A DNA stretch of 33,131 bases from Chloroflexota bacterium (GCA_013815585.1 JACDFU010000008.1:1-33131); one strand, 5' to 3'; shown: positions 7,987-15,638, counted from the first letter of the stretch. Translations and numbers: made by a program. Notes: generated by a model from the letters alone, not told the origin.

Positions 7987-9687
7987 TCAACGCTCGACCA
8001 TGTCGCTGAGCGTGGTGAGCACATACCCCCGGCTTCGCAGGCCCCGGATCATGGCGTGGAGCGCATCGGCGGTCTCGTAGCCGCCCAGGTGCATCAGCAC
8101 ATCCGAGCCCGCCTGCGCATTGCCCACGACCTTCAGCGTCATCGAGGTGGCGGTGGGACCGCCCTGCGATGTGGGCTTCCAGTCGATGGTGTCGACGTCC
8201 CACATGAACGTCTTCGTGTAGCCCACGTCGTCGATCGCATTCAACACCGTCGAGTTGTAGGCGCCGTAGGGCGGCCGCCAGTACGGCCTTGCGCTCTGGC
8301 CGGTGGAGTTGGCGATGATCGTGCCGGCGTCGGAGAGCTGCTGGCGTATGAAGGCAGCGCTGGGCGTGGTGCCCGAAGCGGGGCAGAACGCGGTGCTCGG
8401 CGAGCCGCCACCGCCATCACGCAGGTTGCAGTGATCCATCGTGTGGTTGCCCATCTCGAACAGCTCCGGGTGGGCGCGGATGATGGCCATCACCTGCTGG
8501 CCCTCGGCGGTCTCCGTCATGACCCCGGTGGGGAAGATCGTGGCGCAGACGCGGTTCGCGACCAGGCTGTTCATGATCCGCGCGGCGGGGACCATGCGAC
8601 CGCCCATGTCGAAGGTGAGCGCCACGCGATTACCCGCTCCCGGGATCGCGCCGTCGAAGACCTGCGGGGTCCCTGCTGTCGTGGAGTGGCCGGCCGTGCA
8701 GCCGCTTCGGGAAGCCTGGCTCTGGTAGGTGACGCGGTTGAAGCTGATGGAGCTGCTGGCGTGCGCGTCGAAGGGAGCCCTGGCGCCCGTGGCCAGGCGG
8801 TTGGGCGTAGTCCACGAGGAGCCGAGTCCGGCCACGCCACCGCGCGCGTCATAGAGGGTGACGAGGGTTTGCGTGAGATTGACCGTCGACGCGTTGGCGT
8901 TGCGGACGGTGCCACCAAAGTGCCAGCGACCACTCGAGGCGTAGGGTGCGCTGGCAGTGATCGGAAGGTTTGCGACGGGAGTGGCGGTGGTGACCCTGCT
9001 CGTCACACTCAGGCTGGAATGGTGGTATGCGGACGGTCGACGGGCGATCACCTCGAACGGCGAGCGGGACCGTGGTGCCAGGATGCCGAGCTCGGCGTAG
9101 CCAACGCCGCTGCCGAGCGAGCGCCCTGCGCTGTCCCGGAGGGAGGCATTGATCTGCACCCAGCGCCGTCGGTCGCCCGTGTTGTTCAGCACCTCACCGA
9201 CGACATGCAGGTAGCCGGCGCTGTCGGTGGAGGCGGTGTAGGAAAGGATCTGGGCGCCCTCGGCAAGGGGGCGGAAGCGTAATTGATACGGGCTGGAGCC
9301 CGAGGCGCTTTCGAAGCCGACCACCTTCACGTAGTAGGTGCCTGCCGGAAGGTAGCGATAGATCTCGTCGTAGACGCGGTTGGAGCGGTGGGAGGAGGCG
9401 ATCGCGTTGGCGCAGGATGATGAGGCGTACAGGAAGAGGTCGTAGTCGGCAGGCAGCGCTCCGAGCGTGATCAGGGCGTAACGCCCCGTGGCGTTGCTGA
9501 AGCGGTACCAGTCAACGTCCGTCGCTGACCCGATGGTGTCGGAGAGCCAGGTGTTGGTTGGGCTGCTCACCGTAGCCCCGGTGCACTGGTTCGGCCTGTC
9601 GGCGGCGGCCACCGGAAGGGGCAGCGCGGCCGCGACGAGCGTTGCGACGAGGGCTGGGATGAGGCTGAGCAGACGAGCGCGCTTCAT
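7987..9687 (-). CDS. Secreted multidomain polysaccharide deacetylase (NodB domain, CE4-like)
   Basis: Predicted exported enzyme of 566 residues that removes acyl groups from a polysaccharide or peptidoglycan. A signal peptide spans residues 1-29 (LLSLIPALVATLVAAALPLPVAAA). A pre-peptidase-like beta domain follows (about 33-140), then two FxLYD-like beta repeats (about 145-235 and 245-325). The C-terminal NodB domain (355-566) has LTFDMGGR, NHTMDH (His415/His419), RPPYGAY (Arg471), WDVDTIDW and VLMHLGG (His533). The canonical TFDDG is TFDMG, so the usual second, metal-binding Asp is Met361. The track ORF extends to 10095, but ATG 9687 begins the signal peptide and has GGGAG upstream. The N-terminal domains probably bind wall or glycan. 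Confidence 0.9.
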   Translation of the reverse strand: MKRARLLSLIPALVATLVAAALPLPVAAADRPNQCTGATVSSPTNTWLSDTIGSATDVDWYRFSNATGRYALITLGALPADYDLFLYASSSCANAIASSHRSNRVYDEIYRYLPAGTYYVKVVGFESASGSSPYQLRFRPLAEGAQILSYTASTDSAGYLHVVGEVLNNTGDRRRWVQINASLRDSAGRSLGSGVGYAELGILAPRSRSPFEVIARRPSAYHHSSLSVTSRVTTATPVANLPITASAPYASSGRWHFGGTVRNANASTVNLTQTLVTLYDARGGVAGLGSSWTTPNRLATGARAPFDAHASSSISFNRVTYQSQASRSGCTAGHSTTAGTPQVFDGAIPGAGNRVALTFDMGGRMVPAARIMNSLVANRVCATIFPTGVMTETAEGQQVMAIIRAHPELFEMGNHTMDHCNLRDGGGGSPSTAFCPASGTTPSAAFIRQQLSDAGTIIANSTGQSARPYWRPPYGAYNSTVLNAIDDVGYTKTFMWDVDTIDWKPTSQGGPTATSMTLKVVGNAQAGSDVLMHLGGYETADALHAMIRGLRSRGYVLTTLSDMVER

Positions 9688-9878
9688 GGTTCGACTCCCG
9701 TGGGCGGTACCTGCCCGTGACGCGATCGGACAGGTTGGCCGACTCACCGGAGCCTCGTCGGAGGCGGCAACCGGCGGATCACGCCGGGGCAACAAACGCG
9801 TAACGGAGCGCACCAGGCCACCGGGAGCATCGCCCCGGGAGGATCCCGCCGGACTCCCGCCGTCGAACCCAGCGACGG

Positions 9879-11471
9879 TCAGCTGAGCTCGACTTCCTCC
9901 CGCCAGGTTGGACGGTGCGTTTGCAGGCCGAGGGCCTGGACCTTCGGCTCGAGCGCCTCCTCGGCCGGGGGATCGCCGTGGACGAGGAAGACGCGCTTGG
10001 GCTTCCTGCTCGCTTTCGCGAAGTGGCCGAGCCAGTCGAGCAATTCGCTCTCGTCGGCATGGGCGCTGAACCCGCTGATCGAGCGGATCTCGCACCGCAC
10101 CTCGTGCCAGCCGCCGTCGATACGCACCTTCTTCGCCCCGGCCTGGAGATGCGCGCCGAGTGTGCCCTCACCCTGGTAGCCCACGAAGAGGACGATGCCG
10201 GCCGGATCTCCGATGATGTCCCGCAGGTGATGGAGCACGCGGCCGCCGGTCAGCATGCCGCTCGACGCCACGATCATCATCGGCCGGGGCGCACGTCGGA
10301 CCTGCTTTGACTCGTCCGCGGTGCGGGTGACCGTCGTGCCGGGGTAGTCCAGCGGCGTTTCGCCGCTCTGGAGTAGCTCATGGGTCTGCTCGTCGTAGTA
10401 GCCGGGGAACGCGGCGTAGACAGCGCTCGCCTTTGTCGCCATCGGTGAGTCGAGGTACAGCGGCACGTGCGGGATACGGCCCGCCTCCAGCAGCCGATCC
10501 AGCACCCAGACGACCTCCTGCGTCCGCCCGATGGCGAACGAGGGAATGAGCAGCACCCCCCGGTGGTCCGCCACCGCACCCACCGCCTCCGCCAGGAGGC
10601 GGATCGCCTCCTGCTCCGGCTCGTGCTCGCGGCCGCCGTAGGTCGACTCCACGAGGACGTAATCTGCCCCGTCCAAGATGGCCGTGGGATCCCGGATGAT
10701 CGGCGTGTTCGGCCGGCCAAGGTCACCGGAGAAGCAGATGCGGGTCTGGGATCCACCGCCTTCGCTCGCGTCGACGACGATGATCGCCGAGCCAAGGATG
10801 TGGCCGGCGTCCCGGAAGGTCGCCTGCACGCCGTCCGCGACCTCGATGACCTCGTCGTAGTCGATCGGCTGGAACTGGGCGATTGCCGCCTCCGCGTCGT
10901 CAACGGTGTAGAGCGGCTCGAACAACGTGGTCTCGACTTCCGGGGGCTGACGTCGAAGCGCCTCCTCCGGGTCGTGGCCGGTCTCCTGCCAGTCCTCCGG
11001 TGCCCACGGTCGCCCGCGCCCGCGGCGCTCGTGAAGAGCCTCCTCGCTGGATGCCGCGTGGCCTGCGCCCGAGCCATCGGCCGCTGGGACCTGGCCGCCG
11101 CGCTCCGCCTCCCTGCGCGCCTTGCGCTCCTCCTTCCTGCGCCGGTCGTGGGCCTGCTCGACCTGGAGCTTGGCGCTATCGAGCAGGACGATCCGGGCCA
11201 GCTCGGCTGTCGCCCTGGTGGCGAAGATCGGCCCCCTGAACCCCTCGCGCACCAGCAGCGGGATCAGGCCGCAATGGTCCAGATGGGCATGGGTGAGGAG
11301 GAGTGCGTCGATGCTCGATGCGTCGTAGGCAAGCGGTACTCGGTTGCGAGCGCTCTCGGTCGGGGAGCCCTGGAACATCCCGCAGTCCACGATGACGTTC
11401 GACTCACCGGCGGTGAGGAGGAACTGCGACCCGGTGACCGTCGTTGCGGCGCCTAGGAACTGAAGCTTCAT
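9879..11471 (-). CDS. Beta-CASP metallo-beta-lactamase ribonuclease-like protein
   Basis: Zinc-dependent RNA-processing nuclease of the beta-CASP group (YSH1/TTHA0252-like), cytoplasmic, 530 residues. Motif 2 is THAHLDHCG (His61, His63, Asp65, His66); also present are DAGHILGSA, SGDLGRPNTPI, the beta-CASP segment SSGMLTGGRVLHHL, and the C-terminal SGFSAHADESELLDWL with VFLVHGDP. Residues about 108-178 form a charged, low-complexity insertion (RRRKEERKARREAERGG...) that the compact family members I know lack. ATG 11471 lies six bases after CACACT. It may be co-transcribed with the YczE-like gene 16 bp upstream, or have its own leaderless promoter inside that gene's end. Confidence 0.9.
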   Translation of the reverse strand: MKLQFLGAATTVTGSQFLLTAGESNVIVDCGMFQGSPTESARNRVPLAYDASSIDALLLTHAHLDHCGLIPLLVREGFRGPIFATRATAELARIVLLDSAKLQVEQAHDRRRKEERKARREAERGGQVPAADGSGAGHAASSEEALHERRGRGRPWAPEDWQETGHDPEEALRRQPPEVETTLFEPLYTVDDAEAAIAQFQPIDYDEVIEVADGVQATFRDAGHILGSAIIVVDASEGGGSQTRICFSGDLGRPNTPIIRDPTAILDGADYVLVESTYGGREHEPEQEAIRLLAEAVGAVADHRGVLLIPSFAIGRTQEVVWVLDRLLEAGRIPHVPLYLDSPMATKASAVYAAFPGYYDEQTHELLQSGETPLDYPGTTVTRTADESKQVRRAPRPMMIVASSGMLTGGRVLHHLRDIIGDPAGIVLFVGYQGEGTLGAHLQAGAKKVRIDGGWHEVRCEIRSISGFSAHADESELLDWLGHFAKASRKPKRVFLVHGDPPAEEALEPKVQALGLQTHRPTWREEVELS

Positions 11472-11477
11472 CGGCGC

Positions 11478-11483
11478 AGTGTG
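11478..11483 (-). promoter_or_regulatory. Candidate -10-like hexamer for beta-CASP nuclease
   Basis: CACACT on the minus strand, then GCGCCG (six bases), then ATG. The hexamer is identical to that before the SIS gene at 13498. It departs from TANNNT at position 1, so confidence is low. Confidence 0.25.
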
Positions 11484-11487
11484 ACGG

Positions 11488-12156
11488 TCAGGCCGCGCCT
11501 TCGGCGAGCATCGGGTCCACCTGCTCCTCCCGGCGCCGCCGCATGACCCTTCCCTCCGGGTCGCAGACGCGGAGTGAGGCCTGGACCACCGGGCCGATGC
11601 CGAACGCGAACACGATCGTGCCCAGGCCGATCGTGCCCCCGAGCAGGAAGCCTGCCACGAGGACCGTGACCTCGATCACGGTGCGAGCACGGGCGATGCT
11701 CCAGCCGAACCGGTGGTGGACACCGGTCATCAGCCCATCCCGCGGTCCCGGGCCTAGGTCGGCCGACAGGTAGAGCCCGGTCGCAATCCCCATCATCACC
11801 ACGCCACCGGCCATGAGGGCGAGGCGGTAGGGCAGGTCCGCCGGCACCGGCAGCACGGCCATGGCGACGTTGGTGGCGGTCCCCACGGTGATGATGTTGA
11901 GGATGGTGCCCGGACCCGGGCGCTGGCCGAGCGGCAGCCAGGCAAGAAGGATCGGCACGCCGAAGAGGATCGACACGGTCCCCAGCGGGATGCCGGTCTG
12001 GCGGCTGATCCCCTGGTGGAAGGCCTCCCACGGCCCGAGGCCCAGGTTGGCCTGGGCCATCATGGCGATGGCCACCCCGCACAGCACCAGCCCGACCATG
12101 AGCCCCGGCACTCGTCGGAGTGCCGCAGCTGTCCATCGCTCGCCCACCCGCGGCAT
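11488..12156 (-). CDS. YczE/YyaS/YitT-family integral membrane protein
   Basis: Polytopic membrane protein of about 222 residues with roughly five hydrophobic segments, such as GLMVGLVLCGVAIAMMAQ, LALMAGGVVMMGIATGLYL and VTVLVAGFLLGGTIGLGTIVFAFGIG. The patterns LGLGPWEAFHQGIS and LGPGPRDGLMTGV are the two internal repeats typical of the YczE family; function unknown. The track ORF starts at 12738 inside fabI on the other strand and is too long. ATG 12156 gives the usual N-terminus. However, TAGCAT overlaps this ATG; if it is the -10, the real start is GTG 12147 (protein three residues shorter). Divergent from fabI. Confidence 0.85.
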   Translation of the reverse strand: MPRVGERWTAAALRRVPGLMVGLVLCGVAIAMMAQANLGLGPWEAFHQGISRQTGIPLGTVSILFGVPILLAWLPLGQRPGPGTILNIITVGTATNVAMAVLPVPADLPYRLALMAGGVVMMGIATGLYLSADLGPGPRDGLMTGVHHRFGWSIARARTVIEVTVLVAGFLLGGTIGLGTIVFAFGIGPVVQASLRVCDPEGRVMRRRREEQVDPMLAEGAA

Positions 12157-12250
12157 GCTAGCCGACGCGGAGGGCCTACCATGGCGGCGCGAATCCGGAC
12201 GCAAGGCGAGACGCCCAACCACCGCCCGGCGCGACGGCCAACCGCGGCCA

Positions 12251-12256
12251 GATACT
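12251..12256 (+). promoter_or_regulatory. Candidate -10 element for fabI
   Basis: GATACT in the context CCAGATACTCG, 20 bases before the fabI ATG, leaving room for the GAGGAG ribosome-binding site. Confidence 0.3.
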
Positions 12257-12276
12257 CGCTCTGCTACGAGGAGACG

Positions 12277-13062
12277 ATGACCCTGCTGGAGGGAAAGAAA
12301 GCGCTCATCTTCGGTGTGGCGAACGACCATTCGATCGCCTGGGGCATCGCGAAGGCGTTCCATGCCGAGGGGGCGACTGTCGGGTTCAGCTCGGTCGAGA
12401 GCCTCATCGAGCGCCGGGTCCGGCCGCTGGCGGAGAGCATCGGATCCACCTTCGTCGAGCCGTGCGACGTGCAGGACGATGCCCAGATCGAGCGCGTCTT
12501 CAACCGCTGGAGTGAGCAGGAGGGAGCGCTCGACATCCTCGTCCACGCCCTGGCGTTTGCGAAGCGGGAAGAGCTCGACGGTGCCTTTGTCGACACTTCC
12601 CGGGATGGCTTCACGCTGGCGCTGGACGTCAGCGCCTATTCCCTCGTCGCGTTGGCCCGGGCCGCGCGACCGCTCCTCCGACCGGGTTCCAGCATCCTCA
12701 CGCTGACCTATTACGGCGCGGAGAAGGTCGTCGCGCACTACAACGTGATGGGCGTGGCGAAGGCGGCTCTCGAAGCCAGCGTCCGCTACCTGGCGGCAGA
12801 CCTGGGACCCGAGGGCGTGCGCGTGAACGCCATCAGCGCCGGCCCCATCCGCACCCTCGCCGCATCGGGGATCGCCGGCTTCAAGGGAATGTACGGCACC
12901 TTCCGCAACGTTGCGCCGCTACGGCAGAACATCACGATCGGGGATGTCGGGAACACGGCCGTCTACCTGGCGAGCGACCTGTCGCGAGCGGTGACCGGGG
13001 AAGTGATCTACGTGGATGGCGGCTTCAGCGTCCTCGGCGTGCCGCTGCCCGACGAGGGTTGA
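12277..13062 (+). CDS. fabI: Enoyl-[acyl-carrier-protein] reductase (NADH)
   Basis: Last reductive step of the fatty-acid elongation cycle; cytoplasmic short-chain dehydrogenase of 261 residues. The glycine-poor cofactor loop GVANDHSIAWGIA is typical of FabI. Catalytic residues Tyr145 (LTYYGAEK) and Tyr155-x6-Lys162 (YNVMGVAK) are present, and SAGPIRTLAASGI forms the substrate loop. The track ORF begins at 12016, but ATG 12277 follows GAGGAG with ideal spacing and starts the conserved fold. GATACT at 12251 is a plausible -10 giving a normal leader, unlike most neighbours. It stands alone, with no other fab genes adjacent. This is the usual target of triclosan-like inhibitors in the family. 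Confidence 0.96.
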   Translation: MTLLEGKKALIFGVANDHSIAWGIAKAFHAEGATVGFSSVESLIERRVRPLAESIGSTFVEPCDVQDDAQIERVFNRWSEQEGALDILVHALAFAKREELDGAFVDTSRDGFTLALDVSAYSLVALARAARPLLRPGSSILTLTYYGAEKVVAHYNVMGVAKAALEASVRYLAADLGPEGVRVNAISAGPIRTLAASGIAGFKGMYGTFRNVAPLRQNITIGDVGNTAVYLASDLSRAVTGEVIYVDGGFSVLGVPLPDEG

Positions 13063-13072
13063 TCCGAGCGGA

Positions 13073-13086
13073 GGTGCGCCGGCACC
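13073..13086. terminator. Hairpin just after fabI
   Basis: GGTGC-GCCG-GCACC, ten bases past the fabI stop. A second, larger stem (CGCGCCA...TGGCGCG, 13091-13116) follows. Neither has a T-tract. They could end fabI transcription in a factor-assisted way. Confidence 0.35.
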
Positions 13087-13090
13087 CTGC

Positions 13091-13116
13091 CGCGCCACCA
13101 GCGGCCGCCTGGCGCG
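13091..13116. terminator. Second hairpin after fabI
   Basis: CGCGCCA (13091-13097) pairs with TGGCGCG (13110-13116) around a 12-base GC-rich loop that contains the palindrome GCGGCCGC. Very stable, but without a T-tract. Confidence 0.3.
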
Positions 13117-13180
13117 CGGGCGGGCGACCAGCCGCGAGTGCGCGGCATCCCCCGAATGGACGGGGCCGCCTTCCACCACA

Positions 13181-13442
13181 GATGCGCTGAGCGCATGCTG
13201 TCCAGGCCGGGTCGGTGCCGCTGCCACAAATCATGCGGGAGCCGCATGAGTGGTGGGCTCCTCGCGTCCATTCCGGCCGTCATTCCGCCGGCGATGCGCC
13301 AGGCGCATCGGTGACAGGACGCGTCCCGCCGGGAGCTCCGGCGAGCTGGAGCGCATGCGGTGGCCGCATGGCTGACGGAGATGGGCGCCCAGGGCGCACC
13401 GCCAGTCCCCGGTTTGCTGTCACTGATGCGAGCTGCGCATCG
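13181..13442. repeat. Array of six short GCAT-type hairpins in the fabI-SIS gap
   Basis: The gap from 13063 to 13497 has no convincing gene. It holds six small perfect or near-perfect palindromes: ATGCGC-TGA-GCGCAT (13182), TCATGCGG-GAG-CCGCATGA (13231), CGATGCGC-CAG-GCGCATCG (13292), CATGCGG-TGG-CCGCATG (13354), GCGCC-CAG-GGCGC (13385, degenerate) and GATGCG-AGCTG-CGCATC (13425). Five share the arm ATGCG and four of these have 3-base loops. The right flank is often G(C/G)TGAC. Centres are 51, 61, 61, 29 and 42 bp apart. Sequence changes in the sixth arm base are matched on the other side (C with G, G with C), which suggests the structure itself is kept. Confidence 0.7.
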
Positions 13443-13485
13443 CTGACCGGTTCGCTGCGGGAGTCCTCGGAAACCCGCGGCCAGC

Positions 13486-13491
13486 CACACT
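13486..13491 (+). promoter_or_regulatory. Candidate -10-like hexamer for SIS gene
   Basis: CACACT followed by six bases (agggtc) and ATG 13498. TAGGGT, five bases further on, is an alternative -10 that would place transcription start inside the ORF and favour ATG 13579. Confidence 0.25.
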
Positions 13492-13497
13492 AGGGTC

Positions 13498-14712
13498 ATG
13501 CCTGACTCGTCTCTGCCGCCCAGCTTCGACCCATTGGCGCCGCTCCCTGGGCCGCCCGAGCCCTGGACGAGCTCGACCATGCCTGAGCCGCGAGAGGGAC
13601 CGCCCTATCGCATGACGGAGATGATCGCCGCTGAGCCGGCCCTCGCGGAGCGGCTGTTGCGACGCCTGGAGGCCGATCCCGCGGTGGCAGAGCTGGCAGG
13701 GGCCATCCAACGGGCTGCCCGTGCCGACGAGCCCATTCGCCTCACGGGCTGCGGGACCAGCGAGCACGCCGCCCAGGCCATCGCCGTGATCCTCGGGGAG
13801 GCGCTGCTCCGGGTGGACGGCCACTCACGAGCCGGTCGGCAGCTCACCTCTGAGCAGGCGTTCGAGGTCGTCCTCGAGCCCCAGGCCGCCGGGCTCATGG
13901 TGGCCGTCTCCCACGAGGGCGGCACCTGGGCCACGAACCGGGCGCTGGATGCGGCTCGCGCGCGGGGCGTGCGCACCGCCCTGATCACTGCTGGCAGGCA
14001 GTCACCGGGCGCGGCGATCGCCGATATCGTCGTGGCCACCGGCGAACAGGACCAGTCCTGGTGCCATACCGTCGGCTACCTGTCGCCCCTCGTGGCTGCG
14101 GTGGTCCTGGCGGGTCGACTCACAGGCAGGCAGATCGATCCAGGGGCCGTGACCAACGCCCTTGGGCGAGCATCGGGGCAGGAGGGCAGAGAGCAGGCGG
14201 AGCAGGTTGCGACCGCCCTCAAGGACGTCGATCGCGTCATCGTGCTGGCCTCCGGAGCGGACAGGCCCGCTGCTCGCGAGCTGGCGCTCAAGATCGAGGA
14301 GGCGGCGCATCTGCCAGCCACCGCCCGGGATGTCGAGACGCTGCTCCACGGCCACCTTCCGGCCGCGGACGACGGCAGCGGCCTCGTGCTCATCCTTGCC
14401 GATCGCGACCATCGGTCGGACCGGCTCGATCGAGCACGTCAGGCCCTCGCCGCCGCGGGAGCCATCGGGGTGGCCGCAGCCGCCATCCTTGCCGAGGAAG
14501 CAGTCGGCGCACTGGCTCCGGAGCTCACCCCCGCCGGGCGGATCGTCGCGCCGGAGATGCCGACACTGCCCGAGGCGGGAGCCGCACTGCTCGGTACAGC
14601 CATCCCGTTGCAAATCCTGACCGAGCGGCTGGCCCGGGCTCGTGGGACCAACCCCGACACGCTTCGTCGCACGGATGAGCGATATCGGAATGCGGCCGCA
14701 ACGTACGAGTAG
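13498..14712 (+). CDS. SIS-domain sugar-phosphate isomerase/aminotransferase-like protein
   Basis: Resembles the isomerase half of GlmS or AgaS-type proteins, with two tandem SIS domains and no glutaminase domain; 404 residues from ATG 13498. Domain 1 shows IRLTGCGTSEHAAQAIAVILGEAL and VAVSHEGGTWATNRALDAARARGVRTALITA. Domain 2 shows VIVLASGADRPAARELALKIEEAAHLPATARDVETLLHGHL. The substrate is likely a phosphorylated amino sugar; the exact reaction cannot be told. The first 27 residues are Pro-rich with little apparent conservation, so ATG 13579 (MPEPREGPPYRMTEM) is a real alternative start. It lies directly downstream of the hairpin array, which might affect its expression. Confidence 0.85.
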   Translation: MPDSSLPPSFDPLAPLPGPPEPWTSSTMPEPREGPPYRMTEMIAAEPALAERLLRRLEADPAVAELAGAIQRAARADEPIRLTGCGTSEHAAQAIAVILGEALLRVDGHSRAGRQLTSEQAFEVVLEPQAAGLMVAVSHEGGTWATNRALDAARARGVRTALITAGRQSPGAAIADIVVATGEQDQSWCHTVGYLSPLVAAVVLAGRLTGRQIDPGAVTNALGRASGQEGREQAEQVATALKDVDRVIVLASGADRPAARELALKIEEAAHLPATARDVETLLHGHLPAADDGSGLVLILADRDHRSDRLDRARQALAAAGAIGVAAAAILAEEAVGALAPELTPAGRIVAPEMPTLPEAGAALLGTAIPLQILTERLARARGTNPDTLRRTDERYRNAAATYE

Positions 14713-14744
14713 CCGCCCTCAGACGGCTCCGGTCCTTACAGCAC

Positions 14745-14750
14745 TATCGT
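14745..14750 (+). promoter_or_regulatory. Candidate -10 element for Gly-rich protein gene
   Basis: TATCGT in GCACTATCGTGG, 56 bases upstream of ATG 14807. No clear -35. Confidence 0.25.
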
Positions 14751-14806
14751 GGTGTCCGTCACGCCACCTCCACGCGCCACGGAGCAGCGAAGCCGAGGTT
14801 TCACAC

Positions 14807-15538
14807 ATGAGTTTTCTTGACCGGCTGCTGGGTCGCAATCAGGCCGACCCGTCGTCATCGCAACCAGGGCAGCCACAGCGGCCCGGTGCCACATCCTGGG
14901 GCGGCAGCGCTCCCCGCGCGACAGGCGCACCAGGCGTCGGAATGTCCGCCGACGAGCAGGCCCTGTCGCGGTATCGATACATGCTCAAGACCGCTCCACC
15001 CGAGGACATCGAGCGGGCGCACGAGGCCTTCTCGCGCCTCAGCCCCGAGCAGCGGCAAATGGTGCTGCAGGGCCTTGCCGAGCAGGTGCCGCCCAGCGAG
15101 CGAGCGACGAGCGACGATCCCCGCGAGCTCGCGCGCATGGCGACACGGGCGGAAATGCACCAGCCCGGCACGATCGAACGGACCTTCGGCGGTGGCGGTT
15201 ACGGCTCGGGCATGCCCGGCCTCGGCAGCATGTTCATGTACTCACTGGCCGGAAGCTTCATTGGTACTGCCATCGCCAGCCAGTTCTTCGCCAATGACAC
15301 CGGCTACAACGAGGGCTACGCGGAGGGCTACCAGGAGGGTCAGGCCGGCGACACCACAACAGGAGAAGGCTCGGCCGAGGGTGGCAGCTACGGCGACGAA
15401 GGGGCCGCTGGATCAGACGCTGGCGCAGACACGGGCTCGTACGATACGGCGGGGTACGACCCGGGCGCCGACGGTGGCGGGGGCCACTTCGGCGGGGGTG
15501 ACTTCGGCGGCGGGGATTTCGGCGGAGGCGACTTCTAG
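14807..15538 (+). CDS. Conserved hypothetical membrane-anchored protein with Gly-rich GGGDF tail
   Basis: Protein of 243 residues, function unknown. A charged N-terminal region (DEQALSRYRYMLKTAPPEDIERAHEAFSRLSPEQRQMVLQGLAEQVPPSERA, about 46-100) resembles a helical module I recall from actinobacterial and Chloroflexi hypotheticals. One likely membrane or amphipathic segment follows (GSMFMYSLAGSFIGTAIASQFF). The tail is acidic and Gly-rich with YNEGYAEGYQEGQAG and a terminal triple GGGDF. ATG 14807 follows GAGG with good spacing; the track ORF start at 14642 lies inside the SIS gene. The repeated GGGDF tail is a common ending of small bacterial membrane proteins and gives no function by itself. 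Two strong hairpins follow. Confidence 0.8.
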   Translation: MSFLDRLLGRNQADPSSSQPGQPQRPGATSWGGSAPRATGAPGVGMSADEQALSRYRYMLKTAPPEDIERAHEAFSRLSPEQRQMVLQGLAEQVPPSERATSDDPRELARMATRAEMHQPGTIERTFGGGGYGSGMPGLGSMFMYSLAGSFIGTAIASQFFANDTGYNEGYAEGYQEGQAGDTTTGEGSAEGGSYGDEGAAGSDAGADTGSYDTAGYDPGADGGGGHFGGGDFGGGDFGGGDF

Positions 15539-15562
15539 TCCCGCGCGGTTACGCCCGCAAAA

Positions 15563-15595
15563 CCGGGCTGAACGGGCCGCAACCCTTCAGCCCGG
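15563..15595. terminator. Strong hairpin (10-bp stem) between convergent genes
   Basis: CCGGGCTGAA pairs perfectly with TTCAGCCCGG around a 13-base loop, 24 bases after the Gly-rich gene stop and before the convergent CHRD gene. No T-tract in either direction, but well placed to end transcription of both. Confidence 0.65.
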
Positions 15596-15599
15596 GGTG

Positions 15600-15624
15600 G
15601 GAGAGCGGCGGGGTGCCGCTCTCC
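15600..15624. terminator. Second strong hairpin (10-bp stem)
   Basis: GGAGAGCGGC-GGGGT-GCCGCTCTCC, four bases after the previous hairpin and 14 bases before the CHRD stop on the minus strand. The pair probably gives one terminator for each of the two convergent genes. Confidence 0.65.
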
Positions 15625-15638
15625 TGGTACGAGAAGCG

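Noticed and set aside
7762-9282. 506-residue plus-strand ORF
   Set aside because: It lies antisense to the polysaccharide deacetylase and hydrolase genes, has no recognisable motifs and is Arg/Gly/Ala-rich as expected of a shadow frame in GC-rich DNA.
13181-13442. CRISPR array
   Set aside because: Units are 13-19 bp palindromes with unequal 29-61 bp centre distances and degenerate arms; there are no cas genes nearby.
13215-13493. 92-residue plus-strand ORF in the fabI-SIS gap
   Set aside because: It runs straight through the hairpin array, which accounts for its sequence; no ribosome-binding site and no family features.
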